Numbered from the stretch's first letter, positions 1 through 9,440 are shown. The stretch: 64,000 bases of DNA from Alloprevotella sp. (GCA_017478625.1 JAFVDF010000016.1:124001-188000), one strand, 5' to 3'. The notes: generated by a model not told the origin, from the letters alone. Translations and numbers: made by a program.

Positions 1-3000
1 CTGATGTTGCTGGCCGTTGCATTGCCTTCTATGGCTTTTGCAGAAGATGATTTAGGAAATGTAGATGCCGACGAGAGCGCTGCTATGGCCAAATCGAAAG
101 AGGGTGCTATCGTATGGCAAGAGACCGACCCGACGGGAGCCAATTACTTAAGCGCCCGACGCGCTTTGGTAGGGCGAAATTGCGCTGTGAACCGCGTAAT
201 TAATGTGGTGGCAGTGGGAACGGGCACCAGTGGGCTTGAAAATTTAACCAATGAAGACATAGACGACTATGCCACCTTCCCGCAGGTGATTTCTGCTACT
301 GTGGCAGTCAGCCCTACAGTCAGTGTGCGTGACTTGAAGTATTACTATGCAGCAGGCACTACGGCTGGATTCTGTATAGTGGCTGGCGCGGGTAGCGTGC
401 TTAATCTGGATATTGTCAAGACTATGCACATCTGGTTCTACAAAGATGGTGTCCGTGTGGATGACAAGACTGTGCGCGAAGCCAACGGAGGTGCAGGCGT
501 ACGCATCCAGCTGGGAAACATCCCCGGTAGTGATCAGGCTTGTGCCAACCTTACCGCGGTTTCAGACAAAGAGTTTGATGAGGTAGCACTGGTTCAAGGT
601 GGCGCAGTAGATGCTGCAGTCGGTTCTGTAATGATGATAAAATATGCGTTTGTGGGAGATAATCATGACGTGTATATGACCACGAACGGAATCAAGAATT
701 ATTGTGAGCAGAAAGGCTTGCCAACGTATGCAGTGGCTTGTGATGCCTTTATGCCTTCGCCTTTGGTGGGTGGAATTCCTATTCCGATGGCCAGTTCCGC
801 CCGTGCTCGTGTAATAGACGATAATCTGGATAATCGTATAGCCTTAGTTAGTGCTGTCCAGCTGGCTAGTGTGGCCTTCAAGGGTCGTGTTAGATTGGAA
901 GTGACTAATGATGACAAATCGTTGCCGGAATTGTTTGAAGCAGGAGACCAAGTAGGCTTCAAGTATGACTATGGTGAGGCGCTGAATCTTATTTCGGCAG
1001 GCACATGGGTGGACATAAAACTTTATGACCATAATGGGGACGCAACAGAAACCATAACCATTCCAGCCAACGTATTAGCCGTGGGTATTGCTTCTGGTGG
1101 AGACCAGACCGCTTACGTAACAGCAACAAAACCTTTCAGCGGTGCAGAAATTACATTCTATAATGCGCTTGGCGTGTTGGATGTAGGTAGCGGTTATGGT
1201 GTCTATTATGGATTTGTACGCCCCAAGGCTACGATTGACCACAAGTGTCAGATTAATCCATCGGCTAGTACAAATATCTGCTACACTCAGACTTCGCTCC
1301 AACTGAAGCATAATCCAGAGGTATCGGTTACTTGGTCAATAGTTAAACAGCCTGCAGAAAATGCCAATCAGGCTACAGTTGATCCAAACACGGGTTTCTT
1401 GAGTGGAATGTTTGCTGACGGAGAATACATAATCCGTGCGACTTCTACAGACGGTAATGAGCAGTGCTACGAAGACCTTGTAATCAATCACGGTGACAGT
1501 GAAGATTTTCTGGAAGAGCCAGTTGAACATGTACTCTACAATGCAGATCCGACAAATCCCGATTACGCGCTCAGCGATAACCTTCACGGCGAGACCTCGG
1601 CTAATCTGCTATCCATAAGCGATATGACTAATCCCGACAATATCCTTTCAGCACAATTTGACGACGCAGCTTCTTACACAGGCGGTCTGCAATTATTGGG
1701 CTCCAATGGTGTAATTGTCGGAATCAAAAAGCTTGACGCCTCCGATCCTTATATATACGATGGCTCCAAGGCTTCTGCAAAAGAATCAGTACGCGTGGGC
1801 TTTGTAATAGAAATGGAGCAAACGGCGCTTGGACTTAACCTGTTGAATTCTTTCCAAATCCGCTGTTACGACGAGACAGGCGCACGCACATATAGCCATA
1901 TTGTAGAAGATGCGGGTGTGCTTGGCTTGAATGTGGTAAGTAGCAATGAGAAAAACAACAAGCTTCGCCTGAGCATCACAGTACCTAAGACAAAAGATGG
2001 AGTACCTGTAAAGATTAACGAGATACAATTGTGGAAAATTGGTGCTATCGACCTGAAAGTATCCGATATTAAAATCTATTATGGATTCTGGGATGATCCT
2101 ACGGATGCTAAGAATAATATCATACGCGATGGTGCAACCGTTGTAACCTATGAAGGAATGGGTGCAAATGTTAATCTGGGCACTCAGGTAAATGTTGCTA
2201 GCGTCGGAGGTGTTACTACAAATCTCTCAAACATTATAGATATTGACGAAGAACTTGAGACTTACTGCCTAATGCAGAAGACAGTCGAGAGTGGCTCTAC
2301 TACAATTATCGTAAAACTTGGTCGCGTCGTTGATTTCCGCCATCAAGTGGGAGTAGTAGTCAATAACGATATCGTGGCTCTTAATGCCAATTTGGGTAGT
2401 GTGCTTAAAATCGCCACCTATTATAATGGGACGAAAACAGGAGAGGAATCTACTAACTGGAATGTTCTTGGCGCGAATGTAATACAGGGTAGTGGCAAGA
2501 CGGTTCTCCTTGTTCAGCCTACATCCGATTATGATGAGATTCGAATCATTGCTGGCGAGGGCCTAGCGGCTAATCGTACAATCAAAATATATGGTATTCT
2601 ACTCCGAAACGACGTAGATCACGACGGAGTGCCCGATAACCGTGACGAAAGTAGCTGTTCTGATGCCATAAATGCTATTACGGTAAGTCAAGTGTGTGAG
2701 GGTGGCCAACTAGCCATTACTGCAGAAGGTACAACGGCTACGGTTTATTACATATCGCTCCCAGATCAGGATTTGGTAGTGGCTGAAGGCGAGCCGGGTG
2801 TTAAGGTAACGAGCAATGAGAGCGGACATATTTACGAAACCTTTACAGTAAACAATGCAGGGCGTTATACAATGTATTTCTACGATGGTAGCGGAGTGTT
2901 CTTAACCTCTCAGGAATACACGGTGCATCCTACAAATACTACATGGCGTAAGAATATTACCAGTAAAGACTGGAATGTCTGGGAAAACTGGACTGAAGGT

Positions 3001-4650
3001 TCTCCATATCTCTGTACCAATGTGGTAATACCTAGTGGGGCCAATTCATACCCCTCTCTTGACGAAACAGTAACTAAGGGCGATTTGTTTGGCTGTAATA
3101 ACATCCGCTTTGAGAGCGGTGCAGCCGTGGAAAAAGTCTTTAAGTTGAACTATGCCAAGGCTTGGGTAGATCTGACGCTTGAACCTAATCGCTACTATAT
3201 GCTTTCCGCACCGTTGAAGTCTATGTACACAGGTGATATGTATATTCCGGTCAGCGTAGGCGAACTTGGAACATTTGAAGAACTTACGGATCTTAATTAT
3301 ACGCAGAACCGCTTTGCTCCGAGAGTATATCAGCGCTTGTGGGAAAAGTCTGCCCAGAATTTGCTTAGCGACGGTGGATACGGCAACGCAACCATACAGG
3401 AGACTCGCTGGTCTAAGCGTTTCAATGCATTGAAGTATGGATATTCTCAAGGCGAGGGCTTCTCTCTGTTCGTAGCACCAGAGGAAAACACCGCTTCCGA
3501 TTTTACATTCCGTTTCCCGAAGAACCAAACGGCTTATTACTACTTCAACGAAATGGATAAGTCCCAGTCTGAATTCAAGGAGATAGATCTGGACCGTACG
3601 GATAACCATCGTTTCATTTATGAGAGTGATGCCACCAAATCGTCCGATTATTCTTACACGGGACTGGAGGTTAATGAGCGCTCGTTGTATAATCGTATCA
3701 GCAGCATCAGCGTTACGGCCGAGGCACAGGCTAATACAACTACATTCCTTGTGGGCAATCCGTTCATGAGTCATATTAATGTAGAAAAGTTCTTGGCTGC
3801 CAATAGCGAAAAAGTGGCTGCAGTAAAAGTCTTCAATGGTAGTACGACCGCATCTGCCGTATCTATAGACGGGACAGGTACGCTTGTAACCAACGATGAT
3901 CTTACAACCATCCGACCGATGGAAGCTTTCTTTGTGACGGCTAAGGCCGAGGCTACACACCTTGATATCGTCTTTACAGAGGATATGTTTTATCGTGAAG
4001 TTGTCGATGAAGACATAGAAGCCGAGCGTGCTTCTGTTTCGGCCCTCAAGATTACAGCCGAATCTGACGGACTAAAAGCGTCGGCACTCCTTGTAGATGA
4101 CGAAGTAGAGGTTGCTGAGACGTTGTTTGATAATGAAGCCCTTCCCAAGCTGGCTGTTTTCACACTAGACAGTGATCGTGCACTCGATATCCGTAAGAAG
4201 GCCAGCAAGGAGATTATTCCTATTGGCGTATATGTGGACAATGCGAAAGAGGTGAAACTTTCTTTCAGTCTGCAAGGCGATATGGAGATGTCAGACTATG
4301 TACTTCTCGACCGAGAGACGGGTATAACCTACAACCTCAACGAAGATGTTCCTACATTTGAGGGACTTCAGACCACGATGAACCGATTCGCCCTCGTGCC
4401 AGGTGCTGTTACAGGCATCGATTTGGCCACCTTAGATGGTGTAAGCATAAGCGTGTCCAATGGCAAGGCTATTGTGAAGAGTGGCAAATCTGATCTGCGC
4501 AATGTAAGCGTATTTGCACCGAATGGTCGCCTTGTCAGCCAGGCTCATGGCACGGCACAAGTTACAGTTGATGTTACTTATGGCGTAAATCTCATAAGGG
4601 TAGAACGTGATGGTGCACCCACTCGCTCATACAAAGTGCTGGCCGATTAG
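1..4650 (+). CDS. Giant secreted surface protein with type IX-like C-terminal domain (5' end cut by window)
   Basis: The reading frame is open from the first base. The earliest Met (position 4) lies inside a hydrophobic signal-peptide core ending in a signal peptidase I-like AFA/E site, with no basic n-region, so the true start is outside the window. About 1,549 residues remain. Around residues 860-870 there is an Asp-rich DVDHDGVPDNRDE stretch like thrombospondin type 3 calcium loops. A W-rich segment follows near residue 980 (WRKN...WNVWENW), common in Bacteroidota surface proteins. The last ~70 residues (NVSVFAPNGRLV ... GVNLIRVERDG ... KVLA) resemble the Por/type IX secretion sorting domain that is removed at the cell surface. 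Inference: exported by the type IX system and surface-attached or released. Substrate or ligand unknown. A hairpin terminator follows the stop codon. Confidence 0.8.
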   Translation: MMLLAVALPSMAFAEDDLGNVDADESAAMAKSKEGAIVWQETDPTGANYLSARRALVGRNCAVNRVINVVAVGTGTSGLENLTNEDIDDYATFPQVISATVAVSPTVSVRDLKYYYAAGTTAGFCIVAGAGSVLNLDIVKTMHIWFYKDGVRVDDKTVREANGGAGVRIQLGNIPGSDQACANLTAVSDKEFDEVALVQGGAVDAAVGSVMMIKYAFVGDNHDVYMTTNGIKNYCEQKGLPTYAVACDAFMPSPLVGGIPIPMASSARARVIDDNLDNRIALVSAVQLASVAFKGRVRLEVTNDDKSLPELFEAGDQVGFKYDYGEALNLISAGTWVDIKLYDHNGDATETITIPANVLAVGIASGGDQTAYVTATKPFSGAEITFYNALGVLDVGSGYGVYYGFVRPKATIDHKCQINPSASTNICYTQTSLQLKHNPEVSVTWSIVKQPAENANQATVDPNTGFLSGMFADGEYIIRATSTDGNEQCYEDLVINHGDSEDFLEEPVEHVLYNADPTNPDYALSDNLHGETSANLLSISDMTNPDNILSAQFDDAASYTGGLQLLGSNGVIVGIKKLDASDPYIYDGSKASAKESVRVGFVIEMEQTALGLNLLNSFQIRCYDETGARTYSHIVEDAGVLGLNVVSSNEKNNKLRLSITVPKTKDGVPVKINEIQLWKIGAIDLKVSDIKIYYGFWDDPTDAKNNIIRDGATVVTYEGMGANVNLGTQVNVASVGGVTTNLSNIIDIDEELETYCLMQKTVESGSTTIIVKLGRVVDFRHQVGVVVNNDIVALNANLGSVLKIATYYNGTKTGEESTNWNVLGANVIQGSGKTVLLVQPTSDYDEIRIIAGEGLAANRTIKIYGILLRNDVDHDGVPDNRDESSCSDAINAITVSQVCEGGQLAITAEGTTATVYYISLPDQDLVVAEGEPGVKVTSNESGHIYETFTVNNAGRYTMYFYDGSGVFLTSQEYTVHPTNTTWRKNITSKDWNVWENWTEGSPYLCTNVVIPSGANSYPSLDETVTKGDLFGCNNIRFESGAAVEKVFKLNYAKAWVDLTLEPNRYYMLSAPLKSMYTGDMYIPVSVGELGTFEELTDLNYTQNRFAPRVYQRLWEKSAQNLLSDGGYGNATIQETRWSKRFNALKYGYSQGEGFSLFVAPEENTASDFTFRFPKNQTAYYYFNEMDKSQSEFKEIDLDRTDNHRFIYESDATKSSDYSYTGLEVNERSLYNRISSISVTAEAQANTTTFLVGNPFMSHINVEKFLAANSEKVAAVKVFNGSTTASAVSIDGTGTLVTNDDLTTIRPMEAFFVTAKAEATHLDIVFTEDMFYREVVDEDIEAERASVSALKITAESDGLKASALLVDDEVEVAETLFDNEALPKLAVFTLDSDRALDIRKKASKEIIPIGVYVDNAKEVKLSFSLQGDMEMSDYVLLDRETGITYNLNEDVPTFEGLQTTMNRFALVPGAVTGIDLATLDGVSISVSNGKAIVKSGKSDLRNVSVFAPNGRLVSQAHGTAQVTVDVTYGVNLIRVERDGAPTRSYKVLAD

Positions 4651-4678
4651 TTGCCTGCACGATTGAATTCTTTAAAAT

Positions 4679-4720
4679 ATGGGCCGTGTCGATTTGTGCG
4701 ATACGGTCCATGTTTCGTTT
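4679..4720 (+). terminator. Intrinsic terminator after the surface-protein gene
   Basis: Two 13-nt arms, ATGGGCCGTGTCG and CGATACGGTCCAT, pair around a 7-nt loop with two wobble positions. A T-rich stretch follows. It starts 29 bp after the stop codon of the surface-protein gene. Confidence 0.7.
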
Positions 4721-4731
4721 GTGACTTATAT

Positions 4732-4770
4732 AAAAATAAAAAATAGGACTTCCTCTTCAGAAGTCCTATT
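4732..4770 (-). terminator. Intrinsic terminator of tRNA-Lys
   Basis: Read on the minus strand, AATAGGACTTC and GAAGTCCTATT form an 11-bp perfect stem. It is followed at once by a T-rich run. It lies 4 bp beyond the tRNA 3' end. Confidence 0.85.
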
Positions 4771-4774
4771 AACT

Positions 4775-4850
4775 TGGTGATCCGTCTGGGGCTCGAACCC
4801 AGGACCCCCACATTAAAAGTGTGATGCTCTACCGGCTGAGCTAACGGATC
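4775..4850 (-). tRNA. tRNA-Lys (anticodon TTT)
   Basis: The minus strand folds into a full cloverleaf. The 7-bp acceptor stem is GATCCGT/ACGGATC and the D-arm carries AGCTCAGCCGGTAGAGC. The anticodon loop CTTTTAA sits on a CACA/TGTG stem and gives anticodon TTT. The T-arm holds GGTTCGAGCC. The discriminator base is A and the 3' CCA is encoded (4775-4777). It is a single gene, followed by its own terminator. Confidence 0.97.
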
Positions 4851-4966
4851 TACCTAATTTGCCGTTAAGCGAGTGCAAAAGTAGAGTTTTATTTTTACAT
4901 AACAAATAAAAAGGAACTTTTTTTCTCACTCCTCCGTTCCGTAGCCGGAAACGAATTTGCCCTCGT

Positions 4967-5002
4967 TTTGTTTCATTTTATCTGTTTTTATCTGTATATT
5001 TG
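4967..5002 (+). promoter_or_regulatory. Candidate Bacteroides-type promoter for the GT5 gene
   Basis: TATATTTG at 4995-5002 fits the Bacteroidota -7 element TAnnTTTG. A TTTG lies at 4967-4970, but the 24-bp gap is longer than the usual 19-21 bp, so the -33 assignment is weak. The start codon is 140 bp downstream, which implies a long leader. Confidence 0.4.
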
Positions 5003-5142
5003 CAAATTAAGAGACGAGCCCCTTGTCGGACGGTGGGATTATGGGAGTCTTTTAAAACCACTTCTGATACTTGTAAAACATAAATCTCCAGACGGATAAG
5101 GACCTGTTTCTAATTGCTTGCGATATTGCACAAACAAATTAT

Positions 5143-5955
5143 ATGGATCTCGAGAAAATTCTTTTTATCGCACAGGAAGTGGAGCCTTATGTAGAAGGTT
5201 CCAAGATGGCTGAATTAGGCCGTAAGTTGCCCTTGCAAGTCTATGACTCAGGCAAACAAGTGCGAATGTTTATGCCACGCTGGGGTTGCGTTAATGAGCG
5301 TCGCAACCAGTTGCATGAAGTTATCCGGTTGTCCGGACAAAATCTTATCCTCGACGATACGGATCACACGTTAGTGCTTAAAGTGGCTTCATTGCCCTCG
5401 TCGCGTCTGCAAGTTTACTTTATAGACAACGAAGATTACTTCTATAAACGCGGTATGGTAGCCGACGAAAAGGGCAGAGAATATGCCGACAATGTCGAGC
5501 GGGCTATCTTCTATGCGCGCGGAGTTCTTGAAACAGTCAAGAAGTTACGCTGGATGCCCGACATCATACATTGTCAGGGCTGGATGTCGGCTTTTGTGCC
5601 ATTGCTTCTTAAGACAACCTATAAAGACGACCCCATCTTCCAGAAGGCAAAAGTAGTTTGTACGCTTTACGGACAGGTGCCTAAAAAGAATCCAGCAAAG
5701 AATGTGCGCGAATGTCTGAAGTTAAGAAACATTACAGACGAGGTGTTTGCTCATGCCAAGATTGATTTGAAGTCGCCCTCTATTTATCAGCGCGTAGCCA
5801 TAGCCTTTTCAGATGGCGTGATACAGGCCGATGCCGGAGTGGCCGAAGATGCACTGATTTATGCTAAGGAACGAGGCGTACAGGTTATGACCTATCCCGA
5901 TACAGATTTGGGCGAGGCTTATCAAAGTTTCTTCGAGGAAGTTTTCCAAGTATAA
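5143..5955 (+). CDS. Glycogen/starch synthase-like protein, N-terminal GT5 domain only
   Basis: The 270-residue protein begins LEKILFIAQEVEPYVEGSKMAELGRKLPLQV, the opening of GT5 starch/glycogen synthases, with a shift at the usual K-x-G-G-L/M-A-D-V nucleotide-sugar motif (here SKMAELG). It also keeps the PDIIHCQGWMSAFVPLLLK segment of the N-terminal Rossmann half. Complete GT5 enzymes are about 470 residues. The C-terminal Rossmann half that binds ADP-glucose is absent, and the protein ends cleanly at a stop codon before a strong terminator. Short GT5-like proteins next to DUF4270 lipoproteins are a recurrent Bacteroidales arrangement, so this is probably a family in its own right and not a decayed gene. 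Whether it transfers glucose is unclear. Confidence 0.75.
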   Translation: MDLEKILFIAQEVEPYVEGSKMAELGRKLPLQVYDSGKQVRMFMPRWGCVNERRNQLHEVIRLSGQNLILDDTDHTLVLKVASLPSSRLQVYFIDNEDYFYKRGMVADEKGREYADNVERAIFYARGVLETVKKLRWMPDIIHCQGWMSAFVPLLLKTTYKDDPIFQKAKVVCTLYGQVPKKNPAKNVRECLKLRNITDEVFAHAKIDLKSPSIYQRVAIAFSDGVIQADAGVAEDALIYAKERGVQVMTYPDTDLGEAYQSFFEEVFQV

Positions 5956-5962
5956 TTACAAA

Positions 5963-6003
5963 GCGTCCCTGCCTTTGATGGGTGGGGACGCGCTTTTTTT
6001 TTG
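5963..6003 (+). terminator. Strong intrinsic terminator
   Basis: GCGTCCC (5963-5969) pairs with GGGACGC (5985-5991) and is followed by nine or more T residues. It closes the GT5 transcription unit. Confidence 0.9.
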
Positions 6004-6044
6004 CCTATTAATCCTTTCTGTAATTGCCAAAAAATGTGAAATCT

Positions 6045-6075
6045 TTTGAGGCAATTATCAAATGCACTATTTTCG
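6045..6075 (+). promoter_or_regulatory. Bacteroides-type promoter for the DUF4270 lipoprotein
   Basis: TTTG (6045-6048) and TATTTTCG (6068-6075) are separated by 19 bp, matching the -33/-7 layout with one change from TAnnTTTG. The ATG is 30 bp downstream. Confidence 0.6.
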
Positions 6076-6105
6076 CAGTTTGTTAGCGAAATTCCATAAT
6101 TTGAT

Positions 6106-7590
6106 ATGTCCAAACGATATTACTATCTCATTCTTCTCATATTCTCCGTTTTTGCAACTGCTTGCGATGAAAACACGGCCACTGTGGGCTATTCCGTTTT
6201 GCCCGATGCCGATGCGCTTAGCACCTCGATGGGCGTATTTCCCATAGTATCGCGCACCATAGAGTCCGGCCCCGTGCTCGCTAACACAAGTGAGTGTTAT
6301 TTGGGGAGCGTGGTAGATCCCGAAACCCACGCTACAACGACTTGTAGCTTCCTTGCGCAGTACCATTTGAGAGAAGGAATGACATTTCCGCAGGAAGCTT
6401 ATATGATGAAGAATACATCGGGCGAGATCGTGGCAGACTCTTGTTTTCTTGTCCTATATTTCAGCAATTATTATGGAGATTCGCTTACGACGATGAAAGT
6501 ACAGGTCCAGGAGCTAGATCCCGCGCATGTGCTGGAAGAAAACATCAATTATTACACATCTCTTGACCCGTCAGATTATCTGAGCAACAATCCGTCCATT
6601 GACATAACGCAAACTTATACTGTGCGCGACCTGACAAAGAACGTATCTACTACGTCGGACGCTTACAGTACGGTATCCATCAAGTTGCCTGTTGAATATG
6701 CTCACAAGATATTGCGGGCATACTATACCAACCCCGAATATTTCCGCAACTCCTATACATTCATCCGTAGCCTCTGTCCGGGCTTTTATTTCAAGTCTAT
6801 CGGTGGCGTAGGCTCAATGTTGAATGTGCGGATGTCATCATTGGATATTTACTTCCGATACCATATGCTGAACGCCAATGGCAACGACTCTGTCTATAGT
6901 GGCTTCCAGCGAATGGCTGCGACAGAGGAAGTTATCCAGACCACGGTGTCGGACAACCGTATCCCAGACGCGATGCTTGATGCCAATAATGCCTACACTT
7001 ATGTGAAGTCTCCGGCGGCACTTTTGACAGAGCTGACGCTTCCCGTCTCAGATATTGTCGGAGGGACGCATTATGCAGATAGTCTGAATCAGGTGCGTAT
7101 CTCCATAGGCCGTTATCACGACAGTACAGACAGCCAATATACTCTCGATCCTCCCTCTAGTATTTTGATGCTTCCCCTTGCCGAGGTGCAGCAGTTCTTT
7201 GCGGAGAAGCGATTGGGCGATGGCGTGACTTCCTTCATTACGGAGTATTCATCAGAGAATAATCGCTATACTTTCGACAATATTGCCCCCTATGTATCCT
7301 ATCTTCGTAGGGTTCGGGATGCTGGTGCAGGTGTGACGGGCGAAGATACAGAGGCCCAGCGTCTGGCTAAATATGCCGTGTGGGAGGCTGCCAATCCCGA
7401 TTGGAATAAGGTTGCACTCGTACCTGTCAGTGCGGATTATTCAGAAACTACCAACGGCTACACCAATACAACCACGAAGACGCTCCTTCGCGTACGCAAT
7501 GAGCTCGGTCTGTATTCCGCTCGCTTGCAAGGTGGCCCCAATGGCTCCGACCTCTATACCGAGGTGATTTATAGTAGGTTTGCACAATAA
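6106..7590 (+). CDS. DUF4270 family lipoprotein
   Basis: A 494-residue protein with a lipoprotein signal: a short basic n-region (MSKR), a hydrophobic core and a Cys at about residue 20 in FATAC. The maturation site would leave CDENTATVGYSVLPDAD. The body is long and beta-rich and carries the DUF4270 pattern: a conserved start (VGYSVLPDADALS), then domains listing residues such as DSCFLVLYFSNYYGD and LEENINYYTSLDP. DUF4270 proteins are outer-membrane lipoproteins of unknown function, typical of Bacteroidales and found next to the short GT5 gene as here. The next gene starts 6 bp downstream, so the two are probably cotranscribed. Confidence 0.8.
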   Translation: MSKRYYYLILLIFSVFATACDENTATVGYSVLPDADALSTSMGVFPIVSRTIESGPVLANTSECYLGSVVDPETHATTTCSFLAQYHLREGMTFPQEAYMMKNTSGEIVADSCFLVLYFSNYYGDSLTTMKVQVQELDPAHVLEENINYYTSLDPSDYLSNNPSIDITQTYTVRDLTKNVSTTSDAYSTVSIKLPVEYAHKILRAYYTNPEYFRNSYTFIRSLCPGFYFKSIGGVGSMLNVRMSSLDIYFRYHMLNANGNDSVYSGFQRMAATEEVIQTTVSDNRIPDAMLDANNAYTYVKSPAALLTELTLPVSDIVGGTHYADSLNQVRISIGRYHDSTDSQYTLDPPSSILMLPLAEVQQFFAEKRLGDGVTSFITEYSSENNRYTFDNIAPYVSYLRRVRDAGAGVTGEDTEAQRLAKYAVWEAANPDWNKVALVPVSADYSETTNGYTNTTTKTLLRVRNELGLYSARLQGGPNGSDLYTEVIYSRFAQ

Positions 7591-7596
7591 TTTGAG

Positions 7597-8343
7597 ATGA
7601 AGGCGCTGATTTTTGCGGCAGGCAAAGGCACGCGCCTGAAGCCACTTACCGACACACGGCCCAAAGCTCTGGTGGAGGTGGATGGTCGCACCCTTTTAGA
7701 ATGGGCTATCGTGAGATTGCGCAATAGTGGCGCCGACGAATTAGTGTGTAATGTCCACCATTTTGGAGAGCAGATTATCCAGTTTCTCCATACCCACGAT
7801 TTTAAAGTGCCCGTAGGAATTTCAGACGAGCGTCTTATGTTGCTGGATACGGGTGGAGGGCTCCGACAGGCGGCTTCGCTCTTTTCGCATCTGGATGAGC
7901 CCTTGTTGATACATAATGTGGACATCCTGAGCAATGCTCGGCTGGATGCGTTCTATAAGGCTCCGCTCCAAGGGGCTGTTGCTTCCTTGTTGGTAAGCCG
8001 TCGCGAGGCTTCGCGCTATCTTTATTTCGACGAGCAGATGCGCCTGCGTGCATGGCAGAATGCGCGTACCGGCGAGGTGCGTAGTCCCCTGGCGTCAGTA
8101 GATTTGTCGGCGCTTCAGCGCTATGCTTTTAGTGGCATACATCTTTATTCTCATCGTCATCTTGACCTGCTCGACAGTCAGCCCGAGGCATTCCCCATCA
8201 TGGACTTTTATCTGAAAATATGTGCCGATTATGATGTGCGCGGATTTGTGCAGGACGATTTGCGCCTACTTGATGTCGGAAAGCCTGAGACCCTTGAGCA
8301 AGCCCCTCAGTTTATAAGCCAATTGGCAGAATACAGGCTCTGA
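7597..8343 (+). CDS. Sugar-1-phosphate nucleotidyltransferase (MurU/GlmU-N-like)
   Basis: A 248-residue protein opening with the NTP-transferase signature FAAGKGTRLKPLTDTRPKAL: the glycine-rich nucleotide loop (G8-x-G-T-R) and a catalytic Lys. Later motifs are NVHHFGEQI, the metal/sugar-binding HNVDILSN, and FSGIHLYS. It has the length of single-domain enzymes such as MurU (MurNAc-1-P uridylyltransferase) or related mannose/glucose-1-P nucleotidyltransferases, without the left-handed helix domain of GlmU. Bacteroidales often pair such a gene with a sugar kinase. Here the next gene is a PfkB kinase, but a 215-bp gap with a repeat array separates them. The exact sugar is not decided. Confidence 0.8.
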   Translation: MKALIFAAGKGTRLKPLTDTRPKALVEVDGRTLLEWAIVRLRNSGADELVCNVHHFGEQIIQFLHTHDFKVPVGISDERLMLLDTGGGLRQAASLFSHLDEPLLIHNVDILSNARLDAFYKAPLQGAVASLLVSRREASRYLYFDEQMRLRAWQNARTGEVRSPLASVDLSALQRYAFSGIHLYSHRHLDLLDSQPEAFPIMDFYLKICADYDVRGFVQDDLRLLDVGKPETLEQAPQFISQLAEYRL

Positions 8344-8412
8344 TAGGTCCGTATCTCCTTTCTTTTTGTCAAAAGCCGTATTCGGTCTGTCTGTGGGACG
8401 GACTTGATTTCC

Positions 8413-8511
8413 AGTTCACACTGTGAACTCTGCGTTTCACACTGTGAAATTTGAATTTCACAGTGTGAAATAGAAAATCCGACTATACAATTTTAGCCTT
8501 CTCTTATGGCG
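8413..8511. repeat. 21-bp-phased palindrome array (three TTTCACA-S-TGTGAAA units plus flankers)
   Basis: Three near-perfect odd palindromes are centred at 8421, 8442 and 8463, exactly 21 bp apart: AGTTCACA-C-TGTGAACT, TTTCACA-C-TGTGAAA and TTTCACA-G-TGTGAAA. The spacers are CTCTGCG-like and TTTGAA. The phase continues weakly at 8484 (GAC-T-ATAC) and more clearly at 8505 (CTCT-T-ATGGCG). It fills the gap between the nucleotidyltransferase and the PfkB kinase. The same unit type recurs near 22.3, 31.3 and 47.9 kb. Confidence 0.9.
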
Positions 8512-8558
8512 TATGTCCGTGTAAAGCATTAAATTTCGGACACAATTATATTAATGGT

Positions 8559-9440
8559 ATGCAATCCTTGTTCAATCCAATCGTAGGTTTAGGCGAGGTT
8601 CTGTGGGACTTATTGTCTACGGGTCCCCGATTAGGTGGTGCGCCCGCCAACTTTGCCTTTCACGCATCGCAATTAGGCACACCGGCAGTTGTCGTATCGG
8701 CTGTAGGGAAGGACGAGTTGGCAGAAAAGACCCGCCAGCAGTTGGAGGTCAGTGGCTTAGGCTTTCTTTTCAGTACCAATAGTCATCCTACGGGTGAAGT
8801 AGCGGTGTCTGTAGATGACACGGGCTCTGCCACGTACGACATACGCCCCGATGTGGCTTGGGACTATATGGAGCTTTCCAAGGATATGCGTCAGTTAGCC
8901 AAGTCTGCCCGGACCGTGTGCTTCGGCACTTTATCTCAGCGTAGTCCGGTCTCACGCGCCGCGGTAAGGGAGTTCCTGGAAAATACCTCCGATGCCTGCC
9001 TGCGCATCTGCGACATTAATTTGCGTCCGCCCCACTATTCGGCTGAAGTCATAGAGGAGTCTATCCGTTTGTGCAATATACTGAAAGTAAGCTCCGACGA
9101 ACAGCGCGAAATCAATGTGCTGTTAGGGCTCAACGCAGAGTCGCCCATCGCCACAAGCCACCTGTTGCTCCAGCGGTATGGGTTGCACATACTTATCGTT
9201 ACCTGTGGGGAGCACGGAAGCCATGTTTACACGCCGGAGAACCACTATTTTATTCCTGCAAAGGCCGTCACACTTGCTGACACCGTGGGGGCTGGCGATT
9301 CCTTTACCGGAGCGTTTTGCGCAGCCCTGTTGCGTGGCGACAGCATAAGGCAGGCGCATCAGCTGGCCGTGGAAGTTGCAGCTCATGTATGTGCTCATTA
9401 CGGGGCAATGGTGGCGTGGCCTAAAAGATTGACCTTATGA
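8559..9440 (+). CDS. PfkB-family carbohydrate kinase (fructokinase-like)
   Basis: A 293-residue ribokinase-fold kinase. It opens with IVGLGEVLWDLL and the PfkB signature 1 region LGGAPANFAFHASQLG. Signature 2 is DTVGAGDSFTGAF near residue 245, where the GAGD Asp is the catalytic base. The GEVLWD and GGAPANFA pattern is typical of fructokinases (ScrK group), so fructose is the likeliest substrate. The stop codon overlaps the next ORF (ATGA), which implies translational coupling. The start used is the ATG at 8559; a nearby ATG at 8554 is out of frame. Confidence 0.82.
   Translation: MQSLFNPIVGLGEVLWDLLSTGPRLGGAPANFAFHASQLGTPAVVVSAVGKDELAEKTRQQLEVSGLGFLFSTNSHPTGEVAVSVDDTGSATYDIRPDVAWDYMELSKDMRQLAKSARTVCFGTLSQRSPVSRAAVREFLENTSDACLRICDINLRPPHYSAEVIEESIRLCNILKVSSDEQREINVLLGLNAESPIATSHLLLQRYGLHILIVTCGEHGSHVYTPENHYFIPAKAVTLADTVGAGDSFTGAFCAALLRGDSIRQAHQLAVEVAAHVCAHYGAMVAWPKRLTL

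Noticed and set aside
3046-3960. 304-residue ORF on the minus strand inside the surface-protein gene
   Set aside because: It lies wholly opposite a gene with clear domain content. The peptide is rich in Cys, His and Arg without motifs.
8413-8470. CRP/FNR-type operator sites
   Set aside because: CRP sites read TGTGA-N6-TCACA. Here the half-sites are in the opposite order within a unit (TCACA-N-TGTGA), and between units the gap is N10, so they do not fit.
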